Under the pieces are notes generated by a model, which was given only the letters and a program-made list of their open reading frames with translations, made no database searches and was not told the DNA's origin. The translations under genes were made by a program, and so were the position numbers. From assembly GCF_000444875.1 (NCBI RefSeq), contig NC_021985.1:3543535-3607534 (forward strand): 64,000 bases of DNA, given 5' to 3'. Source of the DNA: Streptomyces collinus Tu 365 (GTDB lineage: Bacteria > Actinomycetota > Actinomycetes > Streptomycetales > Streptomycetaceae). Shown here piece after piece: positions 27,986-35,649 of this stretch (positions within the stretch are counted from its first letter, which is position 1; each line of letters starts with the position of its first letter).

Positions 27986-30900
27986 ATGCAGATCCGGCTG
28001 ACCGTCGTAGACCCGCTGGGCCCGACCCCGCACCGGGGCCGAGCCGCGAGCCGCGACGTGCTGGTGACGGCGCCCGCGGGCACGGACCTGGCCGCCGTCG
28101 CGTCGGCGCTGGCGTCGGCGGTCACCGGGGAGGGCGGCACGGGCCGGGACACCGGCGGCGCCCCCGTCGTGCTGTACGCGGGCACGGACCGGCTGGACCC
28201 CCGCCGCCACACCCTCGGCGAGCCGCCCCTGGTCGACGGCGCCGTGCTGTCCCTGGGCGCCCCGGCGGCCCTGGAGCCGCACCCCGAGCTGGACGACGCC
28301 CCGACCCAGCTGCACGTGGTCGCCGGCCCGGACGCGGGCGGGGTCCATCTGCTGCACGGTGGCCGGATCACCGTCGGCCGCTCCGCCGACGCCGACGTCC
28401 CGCTGGACGACCCGGACGTCTCCCGCCTGCACTGCGCGGTCACCGTGGGCGCCGACGGCCGCGTCTCGGTGGCCGACCTCGGCTCCACGAACGGCACGGC
28501 GCTGGACGGCACGCGCGTGGACGAGCGTCCCGTGCGGTTCTCCGCGGGGGCGCTGCTGAGGATCGGCGAGTCCGCCCTGCGGGTCACGCCGTCCGGCGGC
28601 CCCGGCGCCCGGGTGCGCACGGTGCCGGACGGGGAGGGCTGTGTACGGGTCGCCCTGGAGCCCGGAGGGACCGGGGACACCGGTCCGGGCCGGACTGCGG
28701 GCGCGGACCCGGGCGCCGGGGCGGCGGACACCGCCGGGCACCCGCGCGTGGCACCCGCGGCCGGGGACCCGACCGGGGCGACCCACCACGCCTACGGCGC
28801 CGCGGGCTGGGGCGCGGGCGTCCAGGAGTACCGGCGCCGGGACCAGCCGGCGGTCCCCGGCCAGGCCGGGGCGCCGGGCATCGAGCGGCGCGACGGCGGC
28901 GCGGGAGCACCGCAGGGCGGTCCCGGCGGCACGCTCCCGGCGCAGGGCGCACCCGCCCGCGGCGGCGACACCCACGCGGGGCACTACGGCATCGGCGGCC
29001 CGGGCGGCCTGTCCGGGAGCGCGTACACCGGTACGGCGTCCCACGGCCCGGCGCCGGACGGCACGGCCCCCGGGACGGCAGCGGCGCGCGGGGCGTACGG
29101 CGTGGCCTCCGGGACGGAAGCAGCACGCGGGGCGTACGGCCTGGCCTCCGGGACGGAAGCGGCCCAGGCGTACCGCGCGGCACGCGGGACGCAAGCGGCC
29201 GCCGGGGCGGAGGCGGCGCGCGGGGCGGACACGGCACGGCGCACCGAAGCGGCGCGCGGCGGACACAAGGACACTCCCCCGCACGGCACCGACCTGCCCG
29301 AGGGCGGCCGACGCCGGGGCGGCATAGGCGCGTGGGCGCGCCGGCTGGCCGGCGGGCGCGGCGAGCAGCAGGCGGCCCCGCCCGAGGCGTACGGCGCACC
29401 GGTGGCGGCGGTGGCCGCCGCCCCGGCGGGCGACGTCCCGCCCGCGCCGGAGACCTGGCCGGACCCGGCCGCGCTGCTGCTGACGGCGCTGGGCCCCGGG
29501 CCCCGGCTGTGGGAGCGGGGGCCCGGTCACCCCGAGGCCCTGACCGTACGGCTCGGCACCGCCGACCGGAGCGCACCGGACGGCTCGGGGACGCTGCCCG
29601 CCGTGCCGGTGACCGCCGCGCTGCGCGAGGCGGGCGCGCTGGGCCTGGCCGGTCCGCGCCCCCGGCTGGCCGGGCTGGCCCGCGCGGTGCTCGCCCAGCT
29701 CGCCGCGCTGCACTCCCCCGACCTGCTGGAGATCGTGCTGATCAGCGCCGACCGGACGCGTCCGGTCGAGGAGCGGGCCGCCGAGTGGTCCTGGCTCGGC
29801 TGGCTCCCGCACGTCCGCCCGGGCCACGGCCAGGACTGCCGGCTGCTGCTGGCGCACGACCGGGAACAGGCGGCGGCCCGCACGGAGGAACTGCTGCGCC
29901 GGGTCGAGGAGTACGCGGCGACCGGCAGGGGCGCGGCCCAGCCCGCTCCGGCACGGCAGACCCCGGCGGACGACGGAGCCGCGGCGGCACCCGATCCCAC
30001 CGTCCCCGGCACCCCCGCCTTCGGCACCCCGGCCGCTCCCGGCTCCGCGCAGCGGACCGCGTCCGGCCGCCGTCCCTCCTGGGCACGGGAGGACGCCGGC
30101 CGGGACGGAGGCGGCGGCTTCCCGGGTCCGTACACGGTCGTCGTCGTGGACGGGGACCCCGGCGGGTCCTCGCTCCAGGAGAGCCTGGCGCGGCTGGCCG
30201 TGGCCGGGCCCCGGGCCGGGATCCACGTCCTGTGCCTCGCCGAGACCGCGGCCGCCACCCCCGCCTCGCCCGTGACACGGACGTACGAGGAGGCCTGCGC
30301 CCTGACGCCCACCTTCCGGCACTGCGGGGCCGTGGCCCTGCTCAGCGGGGACGTCGCGGGTGCCCTGCATTTGATGCGGGTCGCCCCCACGGGCCCCGTC
30401 GAGCCGGGGACGTCGGCGACCGTCGACGCCGTCTCCGCCGCCTGGGCGGAGCGGTTCGCGCGGGCTCTGGCGCCGCTGCGGCCGGACGGCCCGGTCGGCG
30501 AGCGGCACGCGCGCGTGGCCGTACCGCTGCCGCAGTCGGCGCGGCTGCTGGACGAGCTGGGCCTGGCCCGGGCCACCCCGGCCTCGCTGATGGCGCGCTG
30601 GGCGGACGCGGCCGACGACACGGAGTCGCTCGGCGGCCGGGCCCGGGCGGTGCTCGGGGCCGGGCCGCGCGGCCCGCTCACCGCCGACCTGGTCGCCGAG
30701 GGGCCGCATCTGCTGGTCGAGGGGCCCGCCGGCAGCGGCCGCACCGAGCTGCTGCGGTCCGTGGTCGCCTCGCTGGCCGCCGCCGAGCGGCCCGACCGGC
30801 TGGGCATGGTGCTGATCGACGGCCGCGACGGCGTCGGCACCGGCGCGGGGCGCGGCGAGGGACTGCGCGTCTGCACGGACATACCGCATGTGACGACCCA

Positions 30901-31705
30901 TCTCATCGCCAACGACCCGGTGCGCATGCGGGAGTTCGCGCAGTCGCTGAGCGCCGAGCTGAAGCGGCGCGCGGAGCTGCTCGGCCGGACGGACTTCACC
31001 CAGTGGCACTCGGGGCGTGAGGTGTCGGGCCGTATCGTCGCGCAGCGCACGCCGGGTGGGCGGGCGGCCGCCGCCCCGGCCCCGGCGAACGCGGGCGCGG
31101 GTGCGGGCGCGGGGGACATAGAGTCCCCGTCCAGTTCCACGCTGCGGCTGCGGCCCGGCGCTGCCGCGCGGCAGCGCACCGAGGCGGCGCCGCCGCTGCC
31201 CCGGCTCGTGGTGGTCGTGGACGACCTGGACGCGCTGGTCTCCCCGGCGCTGGGCTCCCCGGGCCGCCCCGCCGCGGGGTCGGTGCTGCGCGCTCTCGAG
31301 GCGGTGGCCAGGGAGGGCGAGCGGCTCGGCGTGCACCTGGTGGCCGCGGCCGGCACGGACGGCCGTACGGCGGATACGGAACCGGCCCGCCGGGCCGACC
31401 TGCGCATATCCCTGGACGCGCCGTCGGCGGGACCGGACGAACCGGCGCCCGGGCGGGGCCGGCTGACCTACGCGGACGGCCGGGCCGTCGGCTTCCAGGG
31501 CGGCCGGGTGACGGGCCGAATCCCGCGGACCGCGACGCAGCGGCCCACGGTCGTGCCGCTGGAGTGGCAGCGCATGGGCGATCCGCCCACCCGCCGCCCG
31601 GTGCGCGAGCTCGGCAACGGCCCGACCGACCTGGCGCTGCTGGCGAGCGCGGTGGAGCGCGCGGCCCGGGAGGTCGCGGCGGCGGAGGTGCCCTCCCTGC
31701 TCTGA
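27986..31705 (+). CDS. FHA-domain protein with EssC/FtsK-like ATPase domain
   Basis: A 1239-residue protein. Residues 1-95 look like a degenerate first FHA or beta-rich domain (VLYAGTDRLDP, LVDGAVLSLG). A canonical FHA domain follows (about 108-195: GGRITVGRSADADV, SRLHCAV, DLGSTNGT). Residues about 210-445 are Ala/Gly/Thr-rich and low in complexity, with repeated GTEAARGAYG units. Residues about 490-700 match the pre-ATPase region of type VII secretion EssC/EccC proteins (LWERGPGHPEALTVRLGTA, LGLAGPRPRLAGLAR, WSWLGWLPHVRPG). One ATPase domain has Walker A GPAGSGRT with Arg919 at the usual Lys, and Walker B VVVVDDLDAL near 1073-1082. No membrane helix is seen and no WXG100 gene is nearby. The ATG at 27986 begins the conserved part; the frame is open 50 codons upstream. 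Confidence 0.85.
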   Translation: MQIRLTVVDPLGPTPHRGRAASRDVLVTAPAGTDLAAVASALASAVTGEGGTGRDTGGAPVVLYAGTDRLDPRRHTLGEPPLVDGAVLSLGAPAALEPHPELDDAPTQLHVVAGPDAGGVHLLHGGRITVGRSADADVPLDDPDVSRLHCAVTVGADGRVSVADLGSTNGTALDGTRVDERPVRFSAGALLRIGESALRVTPSGGPGARVRTVPDGEGCVRVALEPGGTGDTGPGRTAGADPGAGAADTAGHPRVAPAAGDPTGATHHAYGAAGWGAGVQEYRRRDQPAVPGQAGAPGIERRDGGAGAPQGGPGGTLPAQGAPARGGDTHAGHYGIGGPGGLSGSAYTGTASHGPAPDGTAPGTAAARGAYGVASGTEAARGAYGLASGTEAAQAYRAARGTQAAAGAEAARGADTARRTEAARGGHKDTPPHGTDLPEGGRRRGGIGAWARRLAGGRGEQQAAPPEAYGAPVAAVAAAPAGDVPPAPETWPDPAALLLTALGPGPRLWERGPGHPEALTVRLGTADRSAPDGSGTLPAVPVTAALREAGALGLAGPRPRLAGLARAVLAQLAALHSPDLLEIVLISADRTRPVEERAAEWSWLGWLPHVRPGHGQDCRLLLAHDREQAAARTEELLRRVEEYAATGRGAAQPAPARQTPADDGAAAAPDPTVPGTPAFGTPAAPGSAQRTASGRRPSWAREDAGRDGGGGFPGPYTVVVVDGDPGGSSLQESLARLAVAGPRAGIHVLCLAETAAATPASPVTRTYEEACALTPTFRHCGAVALLSGDVAGALHLMRVAPTGPVEPGTSATVDAVSAAWAERFARALAPLRPDGPVGERHARVAVPLPQSARLLDELGLARATPASLMARWADAADDTESLGGRARAVLGAGPRGPLTADLVAEGPHLLVEGPAGSGRTELLRSVVASLAAAERPDRLGMVLIDGRDGVGTGAGRGEGLRVCTDIPHVTTHLIANDPVRMREFAQSLSAELKRRAELLGRTDFTQWHSGREVSGRIVAQRTPGGRAAAAPAPANAGAGAGAGDIESPSSSTLRLRPGAAARQRTEAAPPLPRLVVVVDDLDALVSPALGSPGRPAAGSVLRALEAVAREGERLGVHLVAAAGTDGRTADTEPARRADLRISLDAPSAGPDEPAPGRGRLTYADGRAVGFQGGRVTGRIPRTATQRPTVVPLEWQRMGDPPTRRPVRELGNGPTDLALLASAVERAAREVAAAEVPSLL

Positions 31706-31866
31706 CCGCCCCTCACCGGGGTCGGCGCACTCCTTTGATCACGAGCCGGTCACGATGGGCCGCTGGACGGCGCAGGCGCTCTTGCCGCTCCCGCACGGCC
31801 CGGCGTAGACCGGAGCGCACGGGACAGAGTTCTGACGTTCAACGGAGAACGACGAACGGGGAAGTG

Positions 31867-33234
31867 ATGCGTAGCAACACCATCCGGACACACAGGGCCG
31901 TCACCACACTCGCCGCGCTCCTCGCGGGAGCCCTCGCCCTCAGCGCCTGCTCAGGCGGCGACGGCAAGAAGGACAGCGGCGGCGGATCCACCGGCAGCGG
32001 GTCCGGCGTCAGCCTGCCGAAGCTGAACGGCGTGAACCTGGAGGTCGCCGCCGTCTGGACCGGCACGGAACAGGCGAACTTCAAGAAGGTCCTCGCGGAG
32101 TTCGAGAAGCGCACGGGAGCGAAGGTCACGTTCGTGCCCGCCCAGGACCCGATCATCAACTTCCTCGGGTCGAAGATCGCCGGTGGCCAGCCGCCGGACG
32201 TCGCCATGCTGCCGCAGCCGGGCGCCATCAAGCAGGCGGTGGACAAGAAGTGGGCCAAGCCCCTCGGCCCGGACGCCCTCAAGGAGCTGTCGAAGAACTA
32301 CTCGCAGGGCTGGCAGGACATCGGCAAGGTCGACGGCAAGCAGTACGGCGTCTACTACAAGGCCGCCAACAAGTCGCTGATCTGGTACAACGCCAAGGCG
32401 TTCGAGAACGCGGGCGCCAAGGAGCCGAAGACCTGGAAGGAGCTGCTGACCACCGCGCAGGCGGTGTACGACTCGGGTGTCACCCCGTTCTCGGTCGGCG
32501 GCGCCGACGGCTGGACGCTCACCGACTGGTTCGAGAACGTCTACCTGTCCCAGGCGGGCCCGGAGAAGTACGACCAGCTCGCCCAGCACAAGATCAAGTG
32601 GACCGATCCCTCGGTGAAGCAGGCGCTCACCACGCTCGCCCAGGTCTGGGGCAAGAAGGACTACGTGGCGGGCGGCGCGGACGGCGCCCTGCAGACCGAG
32701 TTCCCGGCGTCCGTCACCCAGACCTTCACCGGCGGCGACCAGCCGAAGGCGGCCATGGTCTACGAGGGCGACTTCGCGCAGGTCAACATCGGTGACACCA
32801 AGGCCAAGGTGGGCACGGACGCGAAGGTGTTCCCGTTCCCGGCGGTGGGTTCCGCGGCGCCCGTGGTCTCCGGCGGCGACGCGGCCGTCATCCTGAAGGA
32901 CTCCAAGGGGGCCCAGGCGCTCGCCACCTTCCTGGCCTCGCCGGACGCGGCGACGATCCAGGCCAAGCTGGGTGGCTACCTCTCGCCGAACAAGAGCGTG
33001 CCGGTCTCGGCGTACCCGAACCCGGTCCAGCAGAAGATCGCCAAGGCGCTGATCGCGTCCGGTGACGACTTCCGCTTCGACATGTCCGACCAGGCCCCAC
33101 AGGCCTTCGGCGGCACCCCGGGCAAGGGCGAGTGGAAGGACCTGCAGGACTTCCTGAAGAACCCGAAGGACGTCGCGGGCGCCCAGACGAAGCTGGAGAA
33201 GGACGCGGCGGCCGCGTACGGGAACGGGGGCTGA
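31867..33234 (+). CDS. Sugar ABC transporter substrate-binding lipoprotein
   Basis: A 455-residue family-1 extracellular solute-binding protein. The signal peptide ends with the lipobox LSAC, so Cys28 is lipidated. The mature part shows VAAVWTGTEQANFKKVLAEFEKRTGAKV and GQPPDVAMLPQPG, typical of carbohydrate-binding components. The ATG at 31867 is preceded by GGGGAAG; a GTG directly before it is an alternative. It is the first gene of a three-gene importer operon, 7 bp before the first permease. The ligand is probably an oligosaccharide, but which one cannot be told. Confidence 0.92.
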   Translation: MRSNTIRTHRAVTTLAALLAGALALSACSGGDGKKDSGGGSTGSGSGVSLPKLNGVNLEVAAVWTGTEQANFKKVLAEFEKRTGAKVTFVPAQDPIINFLGSKIAGGQPPDVAMLPQPGAIKQAVDKKWAKPLGPDALKELSKNYSQGWQDIGKVDGKQYGVYYKAANKSLIWYNAKAFENAGAKEPKTWKELLTTAQAVYDSGVTPFSVGGADGWTLTDWFENVYLSQAGPEKYDQLAQHKIKWTDPSVKQALTTLAQVWGKKDYVAGGADGALQTEFPASVTQTFTGGDQPKAAMVYEGDFAQVNIGDTKAKVGTDAKVFPFPAVGSAAPVVSGGDAAVILKDSKGAQALATFLASPDAATIQAKLGGYLSPNKSVPVSAYPNPVQQKIAKALIASGDDFRFDMSDQAPQAFGGTPGKGEWKDLQDFLKNPKDVAGAQTKLEKDAAAAYGNGG

Positions 33235-33241
33235 TCCGGCC

Positions 33242-34585
33242 ATGGCGTCGGCAGCGGCGGCCGGGGCCCCACCGGGCCCCGCCGTGTCCAAGAGCCGCAA
33301 GAGCGTGACCGGCACCCGCCGTACGGTGGCAGCCCTCTTCCTGCTGCCGGCCCTGGTGCTGCTGGGCGCGCTCGTGGTCTACCCGATCGGGTACTCGATC
33401 GTCCGCAGCTTCTACAACGCCTCGGGCGACGGCTTCGCCGGGGTCGACAACTACAAGGCGCTGTTCACCGACGACGGCATCCGCACGGCGCTGAAGAACA
33501 ACGTGATCTGGGTGGTGTTCGCCCCGACGGTCTCCACCGCGCTCGGCCTGATGTTCGCGGTGCTGACCGAACGGGTGCGCTGGGGAACGGCGTTCAAGCT
33601 GGTCGTCTTCATGCCGATGGCGATCTCGATGCTGGCGGCCGGGATCATCTTCCGGCTGGTCTACGACCAGGACCCGGCCAAGGGCGTCGCCAACGCGGTG
33701 TGGGTGGGCGTGCACGACACGTTCGCCCCGTCGTCGGCGTTCCCGAAGGCGCACCCGGGCCGCGAGTCGCCGCTCAGGCCCGACCAGGGCGGCTTCGTCA
33801 CCAGGGCGCCGGTGCACGCGGGACGGCCCGTCGCGTTGCCGCTGGTCGGCGTCGCCCCCGACCAGTTCCCCGGCGACACGAAGAAGGCGGTGGCCGCCCG
33901 GCCGGAGCCCGGGAAGGTCACCGGCACCACCTGGCAGGACTTCACCCGCGGCAAGGGTGTGGGCAGGCTGGGCGCGCCCGACCCGTCCGAGCCGGGTTAC
34001 GCCGGGATGCGGATCGAGGCGATGAAGGACGGCACGGTGGTGGCCACCACGAAGGCCGCGGCGGACGGCACCTTCACGCTGCCGGCGGAGGCCGACGGGG
34101 CTCTGCTGCGGCTGCCCGCGGCCAACTTCAAGGAGCCGTACAACGGCGTCGACTGGCTCGGTCCCTCGCTGGTCACCCCGGCCATCATCGGCTCGTACGT
34201 GTGGATGTGGGCGGGCTTCGCGATGGTGCTGATCGCGGCCGGGCTCGCGGGCGTGCCCCGGGAGCTGCTGGAGGCCGCGCGCGTGGACGGCGCCAACGAG
34301 TGGCAGGTGTTCCGCCGGATCACCGTGCCGCTGCTGGCCCCGGTGCTCGCGGTGGTCATGGTCACGCTGATGATCAACGTGCTCAAGGTGTTCGACCTCG
34401 TCTACATCATCGCGCCGGGCTCCTCCCAGGACGACGCGAACGTGCTGGCCCTGGAGCTGTACCGGAAGGGCTTCGCGGAGAGCCAGCCGGGCATCGCGAG
34501 CGCCATCGCGGTGTTCCTGCTGCTGCTGGTGATCCCGGTGATGCTGTTCAACATTCGTCGGCTGAGGCGGGAGGTGCGGCGATGA
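33242..34585 (+). CDS. Sugar ABC transporter permease (MalF-like) with inserted extracellular domain
   Basis: A 447-residue inner-membrane permease. The EAA motif ELLEAARVDGANEWQVFRRITVPLLAP, which contacts the ATPase, is near the end. Between the third and following helices there is an insertion of about 145 residues (about 158-302). Its second half (MRIEAMKDGTVVATTKAAADGTFTLP) looks like a carboxypeptidase-regulatory-like beta-sandwich. Typical actinobacterial sugar permeases of this class are about 300 residues. It overlaps the next permease by ATGA. Confidence 0.9.
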   Translation: MASAAAAGAPPGPAVSKSRKSVTGTRRTVAALFLLPALVLLGALVVYPIGYSIVRSFYNASGDGFAGVDNYKALFTDDGIRTALKNNVIWVVFAPTVSTALGLMFAVLTERVRWGTAFKLVVFMPMAISMLAAGIIFRLVYDQDPAKGVANAVWVGVHDTFAPSSAFPKAHPGRESPLRPDQGGFVTRAPVHAGRPVALPLVGVAPDQFPGDTKKAVAARPEPGKVTGTTWQDFTRGKGVGRLGAPDPSEPGYAGMRIEAMKDGTVVATTKAAADGTFTLPAEADGALLRLPAANFKEPYNGVDWLGPSLVTPAIIGSYVWMWAGFAMVLIAAGLAGVPRELLEAARVDGANEWQVFRRITVPLLAPVLAVVMVTLMINVLKVFDLVYIIAPGSSQDDANVLALELYRKGFAESQPGIASAIAVFLLLLVIPVMLFNIRRLRREVRR

Positions 34586-35493
34586 CCACGGCCACCGGAA
34601 GCGTCGCGAAGGCGGCGGCCGCGGGCCCGCCGGCCGAGGCACGGCAGTCGCTGGGGTCCCGGATCACCGAGAAGCTGAGCGGCGGTCTGGTCCGGGTCTT
34701 CCTCCTGCTCGTCGGCCTGTTCTGGCTGGTGCCGACCATCGGTCTGCTCATCTCCTCCCTGCGCGCGCCGGAGGACATGAGCGCGAGCGGCTGGTGGAAG
34801 GTGTTCGCGAAACCGTCCCAGCTGACCTTCGAGAGCTACCGCAAGCTGCTGGAGAACGGTGACATCACCCACTCCCTGGTGAACACCGTGCTGATCACCG
34901 TCCCGGCGACGCTGCTGGTCGTGGTGATCGGTTCGCTGGCCGGTTACGCGTTCGCGTGGATGGAGTTCCCCGGCCGGGACTGGTGGTTCCTCGGCGTGGT
35001 CAGCCTGCTGGTGGTGCCCGTTCAGGTCGCGCTGATCCCGATCGCCGAACTCTTCGGGAACATCGGTCTGTTCGGGACGATCCTCGGGGTGATCCTGTTC
35101 CACGTCGGCTTCGGGCTGCCGTTCGCGGTGTTCCTGCTGCGGAACTTCTTCGCGGAGATCCCGAGGGAGCTGCTGGAGGCGGCCCGGCTCGACGGGGCGG
35201 GTGAACTGCGGTTGTTCGCCCGGGTGGTGATGCCGCTCGGCGGCCCCGCGATCGCGAGCCTCGGCATCTTCCAGTTCCTGTGGGTGTGGAACGACATGCT
35301 GGTGGCGCTGGTGTTCACGAAGTCGGGCTCGCAGCCGATCACGGTGGCCCTGCAGACCCAGGTGCGCCAGTTCGGCAACAACATCGACGTCCTGGCGCCG
35401 GGAGCCTTCATCTCCATGGTGATCCCGCTGGCCGTGTTCTTCGCGTTCCAGCGGCAGTTCGTGTCCGGCGTGATGGCGGGCGCGGTCAAGTAG
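34582..35493 (+). CDS. Sugar ABC transporter permease (MalG-like)
   Basis: A 303-residue permease with six helices and the EAA motif ELLEAARLDGAGELRLFARVVMPLGGP. Start ATG at 34582 overlaps the upstream stop (ATGA), with GGGAGG 7 nt before it. No ATPase gene follows: a terminator comes 23 bp after the stop. As with many Streptomyces sugar importers, a shared ATPase of the MsiK type encoded elsewhere probably powers it (established for the genus, inferred here). Confidence 0.92.
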   Translation: MTTATGSVAKAAAAGPPAEARQSLGSRITEKLSGGLVRVFLLLVGLFWLVPTIGLLISSLRAPEDMSASGWWKVFAKPSQLTFESYRKLLENGDITHSLVNTVLITVPATLLVVVIGSLAGYAFAWMEFPGRDWWFLGVVSLLVVPVQVALIPIAELFGNIGLFGTILGVILFHVGFGLPFAVFLLRNFFAEIPRELLEAARLDGAGELRLFARVVMPLGGPAIASLGIFQFLWVWNDMLVALVFTKSGSQPITVALQTQVRQFGNNIDVLAPGAFISMVIPLAVFFAFQRQFVSGVMAGAVK

Positions 35494-35516
35494 ACGCACC
35501 GAAAAGGTGTTTCGCG

Positions 35517-35542
35517 GGGGCGGGCCGTCAACGGCCCGCCCC
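35517..35542 (+). terminator. Terminator after the sugar importer operon
   Basis: A perfect 12-bp stem (35517-35528 with 35531-35542) with a minimal 2-nt spacer, so the innermost pairs will be open as a loop. It lies 23 bp after the permease stop. Confidence 0.75.
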
Positions 35543-35649
35543 TCGGCGTTCACCCGGAAGTCCCCCACATGCCGCATGAACCGTAACCAATTCACTCCAT
35601 CGGCCGTTGCCGGGCAGAACGCCCGCGCCGACCGACCCATGGATGTCCC

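Noticed and set aside
27986..31705. Type VII (ESX) secretion system
   Set aside because: Only an EssC-like protein is present; no WXG100 proteins, EccB/D/E or mycosin are encoded in the window.
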